This document shows positions 8,177 through 17,348 of a stretch of DNA of 64,000 nucleotides, in pieces. A model generated the notes under the pieces. The model saw nothing but the letters and a program-made list of their open reading frames with translations. It did not search any database and was not told where the DNA came from. The DNA comes from Methanomethylovorans sp. PtaU1.Bin093. GTDB taxonomy: Archaea > Halobacteriota > Methanosarcinia > Methanosarcinales > Methanosarcinaceae. Numbering within the stretch: position 1 is the stretch's first letter; each line of letters starts with the position of its first letter. Made by a program: the position numbers and the translations under genes. The stretch covers positions 1 to 64,000 of the forward strand of contig NZ_MVQX01000060.1 in the NCBI RefSeq assembly GCF_002067275.1. Direction: 5' to 3'.

Positions 8177-8550
8177 ACTTAGACATATGAAAACTTAAAA
8201 CTGATGTTCGTTCAGTTTTTAATTTCACATACATATTTTAATGCTACATACGTTTTTCATTTAGATAATAACTGGCACTACTTAAGCCTTCTTATATTTT
8301 TCGGCAACAATAGATGTAACATAAAATATATTAATTAGGTAAACATACAAAATAAGCCTAAAAGTGTACGATAAAAAGTTTCAATAGCCAAGGTAACATC
8401 TAAAATAATATTTTCTGTAGTCCCGTGAAGAACTGAAAATCTATTTAGACCAACTATGAAAAAAGAAGTAGTTAAATTACTTTCAGTTGAGCACACTTAG
8501 TTTAGCAAGTATGCTGAACAAATCAAAATAAAGAAAAAAAGGAAAGAGAT
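8177..8550. other. AT-rich intergenic region without a gene
   Basis: Together with the promoter this is a gap of about 460 bp between the S27ae stop and the DUF2162 start. It holds a hairpin AAAACTGA / TCAGTTTT (8197-8204 / 8212-8219, 7-nt loop), which could end leftward transcription of the ribosomal cluster because the minus strand reads into T residues. I see no convincing small gene in either strand. Confidence 0.5.
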
Positions 8551-8700
8551 TTATTTCTTGAACTCGGTGTAACCGCATTTGCCACAGGTACGCCTGTTCT
8601 TGTGTTCAGCAAGGAAAACACCCTCTCCGCATCTTGGGCAGGCCTGGTGTGTCCTTTCGATCTTATCGCCATTGACCTTATAGTAATCTTTTACTGCCAT
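8551..8700 (-). CDS. rps27ae: 30S ribosomal protein S27ae
   Basis: This is a 49-residue zinc-ribbon protein (start [12 protein letters not shown]) with the two pairs CPRC and CGKC that bind zinc. Its length and sequence are typical of archaeal S27ae, a small-subunit protein. The start is supported by an AAGGTG site just upstream. It is the last gene of the aIF2-gamma cluster, 12 bp after S24e, as in many euryarchaea. Confidence 0.95.
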   Translation of the reverse strand: MAVKDYYKVNGDKIERTHQACPRCGEGVFLAEHKNRRTCGKCGYTEFKK

Positions 8701-8712
8701 TGTCACACCTTT

Positions 8713-9027
8713 TTACTCTTCCGCTGCTTCTGCCTTTTCCTCGGGTGCCTCAGGCAGCTTGTTCCTTTCGAGGATATGTTCCTCTTCTATCTTTTTCATA
8801 CGGGCAGCATCTTCATAGATCTTTGCGTAGCCGCTCAGCTTCTGCCTTCCGAAATCGTTCTTCATCCTCTGGATAACGACAAGTTCCAGTGGCACGTTCA
8901 GTAATGCTGCCATCTTGTTCTTTACGTCCATCCTTGCGGGAGTGGGCCCTTCGAAAGTTACCTCGAAGTTAAGCTCACGCCTGTTGAGAAGTACATTATT
9001 CTTATCCTCAATGATTTTAACATCCAT
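8713..9027 (-). CDS. rps24e: 30S ribosomal protein S24e
   Basis: This is a 104-residue protein of the S24e family ([17 protein letters not shown], then GYAKIYED). It ends in an acidic, Ala/Glu-rich tail common in this family. A strong GGAGG site lies upstream of the ATG at 9027. It overlaps the end of the dephospho-CoA kinase gene by 11 bp, pointing to co-translation in one operon. Confidence 0.95.
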   Translation of the reverse strand: MDVKIIEDKNNVLLNRRELNFEVTFEGPTPARMDVKNKMAALLNVPLELVVIQRMKNDFGRQKLSGYAKIYEDAARMKKIEEEHILERNKLPEAPEEKAEAAEE

Positions 9028-9598
9028 TGAATTTCCTCCGAATATCTATCAAATTGTTCCTGTCTTCCTGCCCATGTATCATCTTGTCCAGCAGGTCAAG
9101 GATCTCTTCCTTTTTGGATCTTGTGATATTGACAAGCACCACTCCTTCATCCGGCTGCCCGTACAGCACAACCGAACCTTCAGGTGCAAGCAGTATTGCG
9201 GGCAATGCTGCAAGGTCCTCTTCGCCGCGCACGAATATTCGCACATGGTCCTTTGATCTTATTGCGTCATGGACCACATTTATCAGATCCTCGGTTATGA
9301 CCCCGGGAGGATTATCCACGAATATTTCACTGAACCCTGTATGCTTTGTGCCCACTACTACGCGTGCCGACGCTGGCCCGCGTTTAGTCCGGTCATCAAC
9401 GACAAGGATGTCCGGAATGATATTGGAATTGAGCAAGTGGAATGTAGTAACATCACCCACCGATATAAGTTTTGTGGGACTGCCCAGGTCTTTGGAAAGC
9501 TTCTGTATAGTGTCATCACCGGTACCCGTGTAAAGGACCCCAAAGGTCTTCCTTAACAAAGGACGCAGTTCTGCAGGCAGGTGTATCGTTTTCACCAA
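9017..9598 (-). CDS. GTP-dependent dephospho-CoA kinase (DUF359)
   Basis: The protein has about 193 residues and belongs to the DUF359 family, shown in archaea to phosphorylate dephospho-CoA with GTP, the last step of CoA synthesis. Visible family blocks are [25 protein letters not shown] and VNNPPG-like VDNPPGVIT. The start is TTG at 9598 or GTG at 9595, right after the Spt4 stop. Other CoA genes lie at 27-30 kb in the same window, but this one sits in the information-processing cluster, as is usual in archaea. Confidence 0.9.
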   Translation of the reverse strand: MVKTIHLPAELRPLLRKTFGVLYTGTGDDTIQKLSKDLGSPTKLISVGDVTTFHLLNSNIIPDILVVDDRTKRGPASARVVVGTKHTGFSEIFVDNPPGVITEDLINVVHDAIRSKDHVRIFVRGEEDLAALPAILLAPEGSVVLYGQPDEGVVLVNITRSKKEEILDLLDKMIHGQEDRNNLIDIRRKFNGC

Positions 9599-9784
9599 TT
9601 ACCGCACCTTCAGTGCATACCGATCAGCTACTTTGATCTCCATTTTCTGGGCTATCTCGGAAAGTTCTGGGTCCACAATGATCACCATGCCACTCCAATC
9701 ACTACTAAGGTTACTGGAACTGCATATCAGGCACGTCTGGCCTGTGATTATCCTGTGACACTCCCTACAAACCTGCTCTACCAT
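9599..9784 (-). CDS. spt4: Transcription elongation factor Spt4 (RNA polymerase subunit E'')
   Basis: This is a 61-residue zinc-binding protein, with pairs CREC and CLIC in the first 25 residues, then SSDWSGMVIIVDPE typical of Spt4. It forms a complex with Spt5 that clamps RNA polymerase on DNA. The ATG at 9784 is preferred because GAGGT lies 6 nt upstream. A TTG at 9790 overlaps the RpoE' stop and is possible. Confidence 0.93.
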   Translation of the reverse strand: MVEQVCRECHRIITGQTCLICSSSNLSSDWSGMVIIVDPELSEIAQKMEIKVADRYALKVR

Positions 9785-9786
9785 GT

Positions 9787-10359
9787 TCAAACCTCTTCCT
9801 GAGCATTGGATCTAGCCATCCTTTCCTCTTCGAGCCACTCCAGTTTACCCAAGGCATTCTGCCTCATAGTAAGACCGATCTTACTTTCCCTTGGCTCCCT
9901 TTCATTGATACTGAGCGCAACTATCCTGGTCCTCACCCTGTCACCTTCACCAAGGGAACGGGTTCCGGTTTTGCTCATAAGCCGGCCATTCTTTCCATCA
10001 TATGACATGAAGTCATCCGTGATCTGGCTTACATGTAAGAGACCATCCATCGCGCCTATGCTGACAAAAGCCCCGAAATCAACGGTCTCAACAACCTCTC
10101 CTTCAACTACTTCCTGTATCATGGGTGAGAACACGATGGCATCGAAGTCCACATCATAATAGACCGCACCATCGCCCACAAGGATGTGCCCTTCACCTAC
10201 TTTTTCAATTTCCGTGATGGCAACGATGGCACCTATCTGCTTATCAAGCCTGCCTTCAAGCTTCTCCCTCAGTGCATTCTTAACATTGACCTGAACATCC
10301 CCACCCAAAAGATCAGGAGCTACCCGGATGGTATCAGAAAGCTTCATTTTCTTGTACAT
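9787..10359 (-). CDS. rpoE1: DNA-directed RNA polymerase subunit E' (Rpb7 homologue)
   Basis: This 190-residue protein has an N-terminal RNP-like domain (residues 1-80) and an S1/OB RNA-binding domain at about 82-165, with the marker block VDFGAFVSIGAMDGLLHVSQI. With RpoF it makes the polymerase stalk that binds emerging RNA and aids open complex formation. The start is supported by GGAG 8 nt upstream, and a TATA-like box near 10394-10406 gives it an internal promoter in the cluster. Confidence 0.95.
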   Translation of the reverse strand: MYKKMKLSDTIRVAPDLLGGDVQVNVKNALREKLEGRLDKQIGAIVAITEIEKVGEGHILVGDGAVYYDVDFDAIVFSPMIQEVVEGEVVETVDFGAFVSIGAMDGLLHVSQITDDFMSYDGKNGRLMSKTGTRSLGEGDRVRTRIVALSINEREPRESKIGLTMRQNALGKLEWLEEERMARSNAQEEV

Positions 10360-10393
10360 GCGATTATCTCCAAAAGCCCAGTTATCCTGCTAT

Positions 10394-10406
10394 AAACTTA
10401 TTTATA
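10394..10406 (-). promoter_or_regulatory. TATA-like promoter upstream of rpoE1
   Basis: The minus strand reads ACATATAAATAAG about 40 bp upstream of the rpoE1 ATG, in the only real gap (68 bp) inside the cluster. This suggests that rpoE1 to rps27ae can be transcribed apart from aIF2-gamma. Confidence 0.5.
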
Positions 10407-10427
10407 TGTTATAATTTTTACTCTCTC

Positions 10428-10796
10428 TTATGACAATAATTCCAGACGGGTCCTTTGTCTGAGAGATATTACCCTGATGCCCATTTCCAGCAACCTTTTC
10501 TTAAGCCCGATATCATTTGTCAAGACCGCAGCCCCGGTATCATCTGCAAGGGACACGATGATATCATCGGCATGCCCTTCCATGGGAACAAGTTCGCACC
10601 TCTGTGCCAGAGACTTACCTACCTTTGCAGCTATGCGATCCTGACCCCTGGCTGTTGTAACAAGCCTCTCCAGCTCATTTAGCACGGCCAGAGGAACAAT
10701 GAAATGATCAAAACCCAGCCTGTGTAATTCACTGAATATGTCTACATTGAATTGCACAGGTATCATCAGAGCATTCGTGTCGATTATCACCTTCAA
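10428..10796 (-). CDS. PIN-domain nuclease-like protein of the aIF2-gamma cluster
   Basis: This 122-residue protein carries the PIN fold: IIDTNALM at the start, a central Glu (LNELERL), and [14 protein letters not shown] near the C-terminus. These supply the acidic residues that bind metal in RNases. The TTG at 10796 is chosen because it gives the family's usual first residues and overlaps the aIF2-gamma stop (TTGA). Longer upstream starts would lie inside that gene. It belongs to the Fcf1/Nob1-like archaeal PIN group conserved beside aIF2-gamma, so rRNA or tRNA processing is likelier than a toxin role. No antitoxin gene is seen. Confidence 0.85.
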   Translation of the reverse strand: MKVIIDTNALMIPVQFNVDIFSELHRLGFDHFIVPLAVLNELERLVTTARGQDRIAAKVGKSLAQRCELVPMEGHADDIIVSLADDTGAAVLTNDIGLKKRLLEMGIRVISLRQRTRLELLS

Positions 10797-12019
10797 GACC
10801 TTATGACTCCCACACCTATCAGGCGCCATCTTGAACCTATCCTTCTGCTGATAGCCACCATTGAACCGGCACTGGCACATACGGGTCTCTTGAGCTTCAC
10901 TTCAGCAACGTTCTTCCTTGCACTGGTGACCACACCCACAGTAGTGGCCGTGCCCACATTAAGCATAAGTGGCTCGCTGGTTCTGATAGAACCTATCTCT
11001 GCTTCATCTATCACACCTACTACCCGTTCCAGCAGATTTAGCTCAAGAGTGAATACATCACGGGTGGGCGGTAAAGTTCCGGGTTTTCCTGCTACCTGCC
11101 CCACAAGGGAATCACTCTTGGTGATGGCAGGGTCCAGTGTAGTACCCACAGCAAGCAGTCCTCCTGGAGTGGCTTTGTCTACGGGGTCCTTACCTGCGAA
11201 GAGCATTGAGATCTTAGTGATTATAGGAACCCATCTGGTAGTCCCTTCACTTTCCAGCTTATAGCCGGGCCTTATCTCAAGATCTTCACCGATGGCTAAG
11301 ACACCCTCGGTCAGAGTTCCACCGATCACACCACCCTTGATCTTGTCTATAGGAGTTCCCGGCTTGTTGATATCAAAAGAACGTGCGATAAGCATCTGTG
11401 CCGGTTTGTCGATCTTATATTCAGGGGTTGGTATATGCTCTTCCATTGCCTGGAGCAGAGCGTCGATATTTATGTTCTGCTGAGCAGATACGGGAATTAT
11501 CGGAGCGTTCTCTGCCACGGTGCCTTTCACAAATCTCTTGATCTGTTTATAGTGCTCTATTACCTCTTCCTTAGATACCAGATCGATCTTATTCTGGACG
11601 ATGATAAGGTTCTTGATACCGATAATGTTCAAAGCCATCAGATGTTCTTTTGTCTGCGGCTGGGGGCATTCCTCGTTAGCAGCGATCACAAGGATGGCGC
11701 CGTCCATTATAGCCGCCCCGGAAAGCATTGTAGCCATCAGGGTCTCATGACCGGGAGCATCTACAAAAGAGATAGCGCGCACTTCTTCTGAAGGCTCACC
11801 ACATCCCGGACAGGTTTCCTGTACAGTGTAACATTGTGGCTCAGGGCAGTTAGGACATTTTCTGATAGTAGTATCTGCATACCCTAACCTGATAGATATT
11901 CCGCGCTTCATCTCTTCGCTGTGCGTATCTGTCCACACGCCAGATAATGCGCTCACTAAAGTGGTTTTTCCATGATCGACATGACCTACCATGCCAATAT
12001 TAATGCAAGGTTGACTCAA
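10793..12019 (-). CDS. eif2g: Translation initiation factor aIF2, gamma subunit
   Basis: This is a 408-residue GTPase. The P-loop GHVDHGKTT is near residues 11-19, followed by a Cys4 zinc knuckle (CPNC and CPGC) at about 55-75, DAPGHE, and NKID. Two beta-barrel domains follow. With alpha and beta subunits it carries initiator tRNA to the small ribosomal subunit. The TTG start at 12019 is supported by a strong GGAGGG site upstream. It is the first gene of the leftward cluster. Confidence 0.97.
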   Translation of the reverse strand: MSQPCINIGMVGHVDHGKTTLVSALSGVWTDTHSEEMKRGISIRLGYADTTIRKCPNCPEPQCYTVQETCPGCGEPSEEVRAISFVDAPGHETLMATMLSGAAIMDGAILVIAANEECPQPQTKEHLMALNIIGIKNLIIVQNKIDLVSKEEVIEHYKQIKRFVKGTVAENAPIIPVSAQQNINIDALLQAMEEHIPTPEYKIDKPAQMLIARSFDINKPGTPIDKIKGGVIGGTLTEGVLAIGEDLEIRPGYKLESEGTTRWVPIITKISMLFAGKDPVDKATPGGLLAVGTTLDPAITKSDSLVGQVAGKPGTLPPTRDVFTLELNLLERVVGVIDEAEIGSIRTSEPLMLNVGTATTVGVVTSARKNVAEVKLKRPVCASAGSMVAISRRIGSRWRLIGVGVIRS

Positions 12020-12201
12020 TTACTGATTTCCCTCCGATGGGCAAATAATATAAAAGTACGTAGCAATGCCTGCAATCGGTCTTATGACCGGATGATATCT
12101 TGCTCCAGACCGTTGTTATCATTTGGTTACTGGTATTTAAATGATTTCAACGTTTTAGTAATGTCTACATATTAAATCTACTTATCTATAGATAAAAGAG
12201 G

Positions 12202-13359
12202 TCAGGTCACAATGCGACCCAACTCTTCCATCTCGATCGCTCTTCTTATCTCAAAAGCTATGCGTCTTCCCGTACTCATGTTCTTTCTCCAGATGGTATT
12301 ACCATAAGGATGGCCCACTGACATGTGTACATTGGTCCCGCCGCCAACTCTGGGCGCGACATCATATATGTAGAAATTAAGGTCCTTGTCTATACAGGTC
12401 TGCAGGCAGAACGGCCCTATTATGCCAGGATCGTAGTGCTTACTGGCTGCCTTGATATACTTCTCGGCCAGCATGAACACATCCTCCAGCAGGGACTCGC
12501 GCAATGTGGAAGAATTGTGTCCGCACACAGTATATTCAGGGGTCAGCTGGTGTTCTGCCAGAGTGATCTGCTGGGGTGCAGGCAGGCGTACATGACCGTC
12601 CAGGCTGGTCTCAAAACGCCAGTCTATGCCAAGTATCTCAAGTTTGCTCATTTCTTCCTCGATGGGAGAATAGAACATATCGAAATTGAACACCGGACCG
12701 ATAATATATCTCTCTATCCTTGCATTGTCCAAAGCTTCCCGCGTGATCACGCCTTGCTTAAGCAATGCTTCTGATTTCTTCAGATATTCTTCATAAGTTG
12801 CAGCTGTGAAGAAACCTCTTTCCAGCTTCTTGACAGCATGCGGAAGTTTCACTATAGAGAGCTCTTCGATATCCTGGGGATCATTGATCCTTTCAGGGAA
12901 AGGAAGACCGGCCTTCTCCAGTAGCCAATAATAGTCACGGTCAATACCCCTTTCCTCACTTCTGAGCATATTCCTGCTGCCTACCAGAGGCACAGAAAAG
13001 TCGTTCTCTACATCATCTATCCCGCAGTATGAAGTAAAGGACCTGTTCGGAATGAAAAGGATGTTCTGCTCACGCAGCATCTGCTGATTTTGAGGGAGCA
13101 GCACTTCATTGAACTTCTTCAATATCAGAGTCTCGTCCACAATTCCACGCTTTACCCTTCCGTACGCATCCCTCTGGGCCTTGAAATAATGGGAATAGGT
13201 ATTCTCCCTTCCCTGCTGACATATAGCGAATGTGCGGAAATCCTCTTCCACAGCACCGTCAAATACATCTAATGCAGAGTGAGAAGCAACTGCTCCGATC
13301 TTGATCTTATCGGGATCGTAATCCTGAACGATATCTATGATCTCTTTTCTGTCTATCAT
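12202..13359 (-). CDS. purP: PurP: formate-dependent FAICAR synthetase
   Basis: This enzyme has about 385 residues. It has an N-terminal preATP-grasp domain (DUF1246: KIGAVASHSALDVFDGA) and a C-terminal ATP-grasp domain (DUF1297: PRVGGGTNVHMSVGHPYG). PurP makes FAICAR from AICAR, formate and ATP, replacing the folate-dependent step of purine synthesis in archaea. The ATG at 13359 follows an AGAGGG site; an earlier ATG at 13386 has none. It is separated from aIF2-gamma by 182 bp with TATA-like stretches. Confidence 0.93.
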   Translation of the reverse strand: MIDRKEIIDIVQDYDPDKIKIGAVASHSALDVFDGAVEEDFRTFAICQQGRENTYSHYFKAQRDAYGRVKRGIVDETLILKKFNEVLLPQNQQMLREQNILFIPNRSFTSYCGIDDVENDFSVPLVGSRNMLRSEERGIDRDYYWLLEKAGLPFPERINDPQDIEELSIVKLPHAVKKLERGFFTAATYEEYLKKSEALLKQGVITREALDNARIERYIIGPVFNFDMFYSPIEEEMSKLEILGIDWRFETSLDGHVRLPAPQQITLAEHQLTPEYTVCGHNSSTLRESLLEDVFMLAEKYIKAASKHYDPGIIGPFCLQTCIDKDLNFYIYDVAPRVGGGTNVHMSVGHPYGNTIWRKNMSTGRRIAFEIRRAIEMEELGRIVT

Positions 13360-13432
13360 CTTATACCCTCTCTTGTCTTCACACATATCAATGAACTATA
13401 TAGGCTTTGTGTAGTTCCCTTTCAATTGGTCC

Positions 13433-14047
13433 TCACATCTGGCTCAGCAGGCCGATAATACCCGAAGTTATAAATGTTTCCACTGCAGCTGCTACTAAAA
13501 GCAAGGGCATGATCCAGTAGAAAAAGAACTTGACACCGGTGATAATTTCTTCTTTTAAGTGTACCGATCTCCCCTTAAGAGAAGCAAGTCCTTTAAACCC
13601 AAGCCTCAGACCAATAGCAGCGGAGATCACGACCATCGGTATTTCAATGATGCCGTGGGGCAGAATACCAGCAACTAAATAAAGCGAACCTTGCTCCATT
13701 ATGATCTTATGACTAAAAATACCCAGGAAGTAGCCGTTGTACGCAATGAAAAGGAAGGGCACTATCCCAAGGCCAACGCCAAGTACCAGTATGAGCAAGC
13801 TTTTCAGGGCATTGTTCAGGAAGATAAGGAACATTATCTCGATCAGGGACAGGTTTTTCAATAGCTCCACAAGTCCTTCAAGCTCCTCCAGGGACCTTAT
13901 GACCATGCCGGGGTACATAATGGCAGTTATATATCCTATAACTGCAGATATCAGGAACAATAGGAACATGCACACTATTTCTTTGCGAATGACCCTTATG
14001 TATTGTAATGCTTGTTCTTTATTGCTGATATTGTACATTTTCATCAT
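13433..14047 (-). CDS. SpoIIM (DUF95) family membrane protein
   Basis: The protein has about 204 residues and four to five transmembrane helices: near residues 26-48, 78-105 (split), 118-140 and 167-195. The start ATG at 14047 overlaps the stop of the DUF63 gene, so the pair is coupled. It belongs to the family of stage II sporulation protein M homologues, widespread in archaea that do not sporulate. A role in membrane or envelope organisation is presumed, not shown. Confidence 0.8.
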   Translation of the reverse strand: MMKMYNISNKEQALQYIRVIRKEIVCMFLLFLISAVIGYITAIMYPGMVIRSLEELEGLVELLKNLSLIEIMFLIFLNNALKSLLILVLGVGLGIVPFLFIAYNGYFLGIFSHKIIMEQGSLYLVAGILPHGIIEIPMVVISAAIGLRLGFKGLASLKGRSVHLKEEIITGVKFFFYWIMPLLLVAAAVETFITSGIIGLLSQM

Positions 14048-14895
14048 ATCCCGAAAAACATACGTATAGTGTTCCTGCATGCCGGTGAGAGGCCGAGCAC
14101 AAGGATCACCATTTTTACAAAGGTCCGCAGGTTGCGGGACTCATCATCTTCATTGAAATTAGTATCTATTATATACAGCACAGGAATAAAAATGGCCAGC
14201 TTTAAAGGATACATCACAAATGCTGTTCCTGTTAGATCGATGAGATAAGAAGGTAGTACGTGCTTTTCATAGTATCCCAGCATATCCACTCCTATGAACG
14301 TGGAGGAGGCATCCAGCATGTGGGCTCCGAGTATGGATATGTTCAATCGGTCCGTAAGTATTCCAAAACCTATCTTCTTTGCTATAAAATAAACAAATAA
14401 TGTGATCAATGTACCCAGGCCAAGGATATAGATAAGTACCATAGGAAGAACTACCGTTTGAACACTAAGGAGCACAGATATGTTCAACAAGAACCAGAGA
14501 GTGCCCATGGATGCGAAAATGGTTTCCATGCTCTTTCCAGTCCATTTTTCACTGATCGCCTTAGCTATGACCAGACATCCCAGCGTAATAAAAAAAACAA
14601 CAAAATATATGATTGGGGTTATCAGGAAGAAACTGAAGGGTTGTTGTATGGCTCCCGCATCTTCAAGGACCCGCATGGAAGATCCGGCAAGTACAAAAGG
14701 CACTATTGAGGCTATGAACCTGTTATCTGCCCGTATATCCAGTTTTTTAAGCAGCTTGACAACTGCAAATATACATAATCCAAGTATGATGGCCCATGTA
14801 AGGGTGTTGACTATGTTATAACCCTCATCGTGCAGGATAGGGTCTATATAATATGTGTTTATAAATCCTGAAACCTTATCTATGTACGAAGTCAT
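14044..14895 (-). CDS. DUF63 family polytopic membrane protein
   Basis: This 283-residue protein has about eight hydrophobic helices and the family blocks VPFVLAGSSMRVLEDAG (near 64-80) and LGAHMLDASSTFIGVD (near 188-203). The family is archaeal, conserved in methanogens, and of unknown function. The buried Arg/Glu/Asp and His/Asp residues hint at an active membrane protein, not a scaffold. It is divergently transcribed from G1P dehydrogenase and coupled to the SpoIIM-like gene. Confidence 0.8.
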   Translation of the reverse strand: MTSYIDKVSGFINTYYIDPILHDEGYNIVNTLTWAIILGLCIFAVVKLLKKLDIRADNRFIASIVPFVLAGSSMRVLEDAGAIQQPFSFFLITPIIYFVVFFITLGCLVIAKAISEKWTGKSMETIFASMGTLWFLLNISVLLSVQTVVLPMVLIYILGLGTLITLFVYFIAKKIGFGILTDRLNISILGAHMLDASSTFIGVDMLGYYEKHVLPSYLIDLTGTAFVMYPLKLAIFIPVLYIIDTNFNEDDESRNLRTFVKMVILVLGLSPACRNTIRMFFGI

Positions 14896-14988
14896 TGAAC
14901 CTCAAATGTTTATGTGATGCTACAGGAATATCCTAATAGAATTAATGTTTAATAACTTCTGTCATTAAAAACATCTCAACTAACATGC

Positions 14989-14998
14989 AGTATATAGT
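14989..14998 (+). promoter_or_regulatory. TATA-like promoter of G1P dehydrogenase
   Basis: AGTATATAGT lies about 45 bp upstream of the GTG start at 15041, in the divergent gap with DUF63. This gives a short leader that holds an AGGT ribosome-binding site. Confidence 0.55.
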
Positions 14999-15040
14999 TC
15001 AGTTACAAAACGACCGTACAAAACCATTGCAGGTATTCAA

Positions 15041-16108
15041 GTGATCCCACCCAGAGAAGAGAACTCCAAATGGATGCAATTACCCAGAGATATAGTAATA
15101 GGACACGGAATCATCAGAGAAGTAAAAAGAGTCTGTGATGACCTTAAGCTGGGCAACAATCCCCTGATAGTAACAGGAAAGCATACCCGGAACATAGCCG
15201 GAGATATCGTATACGACACGCTGGCAGACGCAGGTGTCGATCCAAGTGTGATAACGATCAAATCAGCCACAACTGAAGAAGTGAAACGCGTTAAAGAAGT
15301 TGCCCTTTATAATAATTCCAATTACCTGCTGGGTGTTGGCAGCGGCAAATCCATTGACGTGGCTAAACTGGCAGCCACCGAACTGGACCTTCCATTCATC
15401 AGTGTCCCTACCGCAGCTTCACATGACGGAATTGTTTCTTCTAGGGCTTCCATACATGATGGAAAGAGGGTCACCTCCGTGGAAGCAAATGCTCCCATGG
15501 CAGTCATTGCAGATACAGAGATCATCGCAAATGCCCCATACAGGCTTCTGGCAGCCGGTTGCGCAGACATCATCTCGAATTACACTGCAGTGAGCGACTG
15601 GGAACTGGCTTACAGGCTCAGAAATGAGCCATTCAGTGAATATGCTGCTGCGCTTTCCCGGATGACGGCAAAAATAGTGCTTGACTCCGTCGATTCCATA
15701 AAACCGGAGCTTGAGAGTTCGGTGAGGATAGTGGTAAAGGCACTTGTATCAAGCGGCGTTGCCATGAGCATTGCAGGATCTTCACGGCCTGCATCAGGTT
15801 CTGAACACATGTTCAGCCATGCTCTTGATATGGTGGCCCCTAAACCTGCACTTCATGGGGAACAATGTGGTGTGGGAACTATCATGATGATGTACCTGCA
15901 CGGAGGCGACTGGGAACGCATCAGGAACGGACTGAAAAAACTGCATGCACCCACTACTGCTGCAGAGCTGGGCATTGAAGATAAATATATATTGGAGGCT
16001 CTGCTTCTAGCACATACAATTCGTCCGGAAAGATATACGATACTCGGTTCAGGCCTTACTCCTGAAGCTGCCGAGAGAGTGGCAAAGATTACTAAAGTAA
16101 TAGAATGA
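15041..16108 (+). CDS. egsA: sn-Glycerol-1-phosphate dehydrogenase
   Basis: This 355-residue enzyme reduces dihydroxyacetone phosphate to sn-glycerol-1-phosphate, the backbone that gives archaeal lipids their stereochemistry. The nucleotide-binding block [14 protein letters not shown] is near 97-110. [12 protein letters not shown] follows, and the zinc ligands appear in [12 protein letters not shown] and LHGEQCGVG. The GTG start at 15041 is preferred because the residues before MQLPRD are normally present in the family and AGGT lies upstream. Confidence 0.96.
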   Translation: MIPPREENSKWMQLPRDIVIGHGIIREVKRVCDDLKLGNNPLIVTGKHTRNIAGDIVYDTLADAGVDPSVITIKSATTEEVKRVKEVALYNNSNYLLGVGSGKSIDVAKLAATELDLPFISVPTAASHDGIVSSRASIHDGKRVTSVEANAPMAVIADTEIIANAPYRLLAAGCADIISNYTAVSDWELAYRLRNEPFSEYAAALSRMTAKIVLDSVDSIKPELESSVRIVVKALVSSGVAMSIAGSSRPASGSEHMFSHALDMVAPKPALHGEQCGVGTIMMMYLHGGDWERIRNGLKKLHAPTTAAELGIEDKYILEALLLAHTIRPERYTILGSGLTPEAAERVAKITKVIE

Positions 16109-16130
16109 TTCAGATCAGGTGTGTGTTGAT

Positions 16131-16580
16131 ATGGTCGAGGTAGATACTACAATAACCCTTATTGGATCCAGGCTTGCTAAAGAAGGCATGGAGTTCATAT
16201 TCGAAGGGGAGTCTAACGAGTGCAATAAATGTAAGCTCAGGAACACATGTTTAAACCTTGAAAGGGGACGCAGGTATAAAGTGGTCAGGATAAAGACCCC
16301 TTCGATACATGAATGTTTCCTTCACGACGGTGGAGTAATAGCAGTAGAAGTAGTGAAATCCCCGGTAGTGGCGATCCTCGATTCCAGGAAAGCCATCCGA
16401 GGCGCTAAGATCAGCTATGAGCCTCCGAAATGCAGCGACGTTCCAGATGATATGTATGACCTGTTCTTCCCGGAAGGACTGCGCACCGGAGACAAATGTA
16501 CCATAACTGACATTCTGGATAATATTGAAGACGAGGACATATGTGCCACTCCGCTGAAGAAGGTAGAATTGCAGTTATGA
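16131..16580 (+). CDS. UPF0179 family protein
   Basis: This is a 149-residue protein conserved in euryarchaea and of unknown function. It has a Cys-rich segment, ECNKCKLRNTC, near residue 32, and further Cys in HECFL and KCSDV-like positions, suggesting a zinc or Fe-S site. The ATG at 16131 follows AGGTG and sits 22 bp after egsA, so it is probably co-transcribed with it. Confidence 0.85.
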   Translation: MVEVDTTITLIGSRLAKEGMEFIFEGESNECNKCKLRNTCLNLERGRRYKVVRIKTPSIHECFLHDGGVIAVEVVKSPVVAILDSRKAIRGAKISYEPPKCSDVPDDMYDLFFPEGLRTGDKCTITDILDNIEDEDICATPLKKVELQL

Positions 16581-16664
16581 AAATTGAAGTGACGTTAATG
16601 CGAATGTCTTTTATACTACTAACAGAATGCTAAGAACATAGCGTAACCTAAAAAGAGGTGTTTG

Positions 16665-17288
16665 ATGTCTGATACGGAAACAGAGATCCTTTCCCATGAT
16701 TTTTATACCAGGGAACGATGGAACAACTGGATAAACCAGGTGAAAGAGAGTGGTTTTGAGTTCAAGGAATCTGATGAACCACAAGATAAGGACAGTGCGG
16801 TTTTCATCAACATGGAGGACGACATCATCCTTGCATGCCTGAAAGTAGTAGCTAAGTTCGATAAGGAGCTCATTTCCGCAGAATCTGCCTTCCACTTGAT
16901 CTCTCAGATAAAGGATATCGCCCTTGCAGAAATCGAACATATATCCGATGACATAGATATGATGATATCTTCAATGCAGACCTCACTTATAGGAACATTT
17001 GCTGCCTTTGAATGTTATATAGGACAGGATTATAACAAGAAGGCAAGGATACCCACTCTGCTGAAACAGGCACTTGAGGCTGAGGCATCTGACAGTATCG
17101 AGATATCACTGGATAAGGTGGCACAGATCGGCGCATTGATCATTAACGGACGTAAGTTACCCGATGATGTAATGGAAGACATCCCTTACGGATTTGTAGC
17201 TGAGTGGATGGATGGGATAGATTCCATTGCCGCTGCCATGATGGGAAGTGACAGCTACAAGAACGACGAAGCTGACGACGATAGTTGA
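16665..17288 (+). CDS. DUF2150 family protein
   Basis: This 207-residue soluble, acidic protein is mostly helical, with a long helical core and an Asp/Glu-rich tail (NDEADDDS). It is of unknown function and found in methanogens and haloarchaea. The ATG at 16665 follows AGAGGTG; a TTG three bases earlier is possible. A terminator-like site follows before the F430 genes. Confidence 0.8.
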   Translation: MSDTETEILSHDFYTRERWNNWINQVKESGFEFKESDEPQDKDSAVFINMEDDIILACLKVVAKFDKELISAESAFHLISQIKDIALAEIEHISDDIDMMISSMQTSLIGTFAAFECYIGQDYNKKARIPTLLKQALEAEASDSIEISLDKVAQIGALIINGRKLPDDVMEDIPYGFVAEWMDGIDSIAAAMMGSDSYKNDEADDDS

Positions 17289-17301
17289 GATCATGGTTAG
17301 A

Positions 17302-17330
17302 CCGGCTTTGACCGGCCGATCTTTTTCTTT
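17302..17330 (+). terminator. Possible terminator after the DUF2150 gene
   Basis: The short inverted repeat CCGG-ctttga-CCGG (17302-17305 / 17312-17315) is followed by TTTTTCTTTTATT. The stem is short, so the T-rich stretch may be the main archaeal termination signal. Confidence 0.4.
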
Positions 17331-17348
17331 TATTCTACCAGGTCATCG

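Noticed and set aside
10428-10796. PIN protein as a VapC toxin
   Set aside because: There is no antitoxin partner. The gene sits in the conserved aIF2-gamma cluster, where a housekeeping PIN protein is normal.
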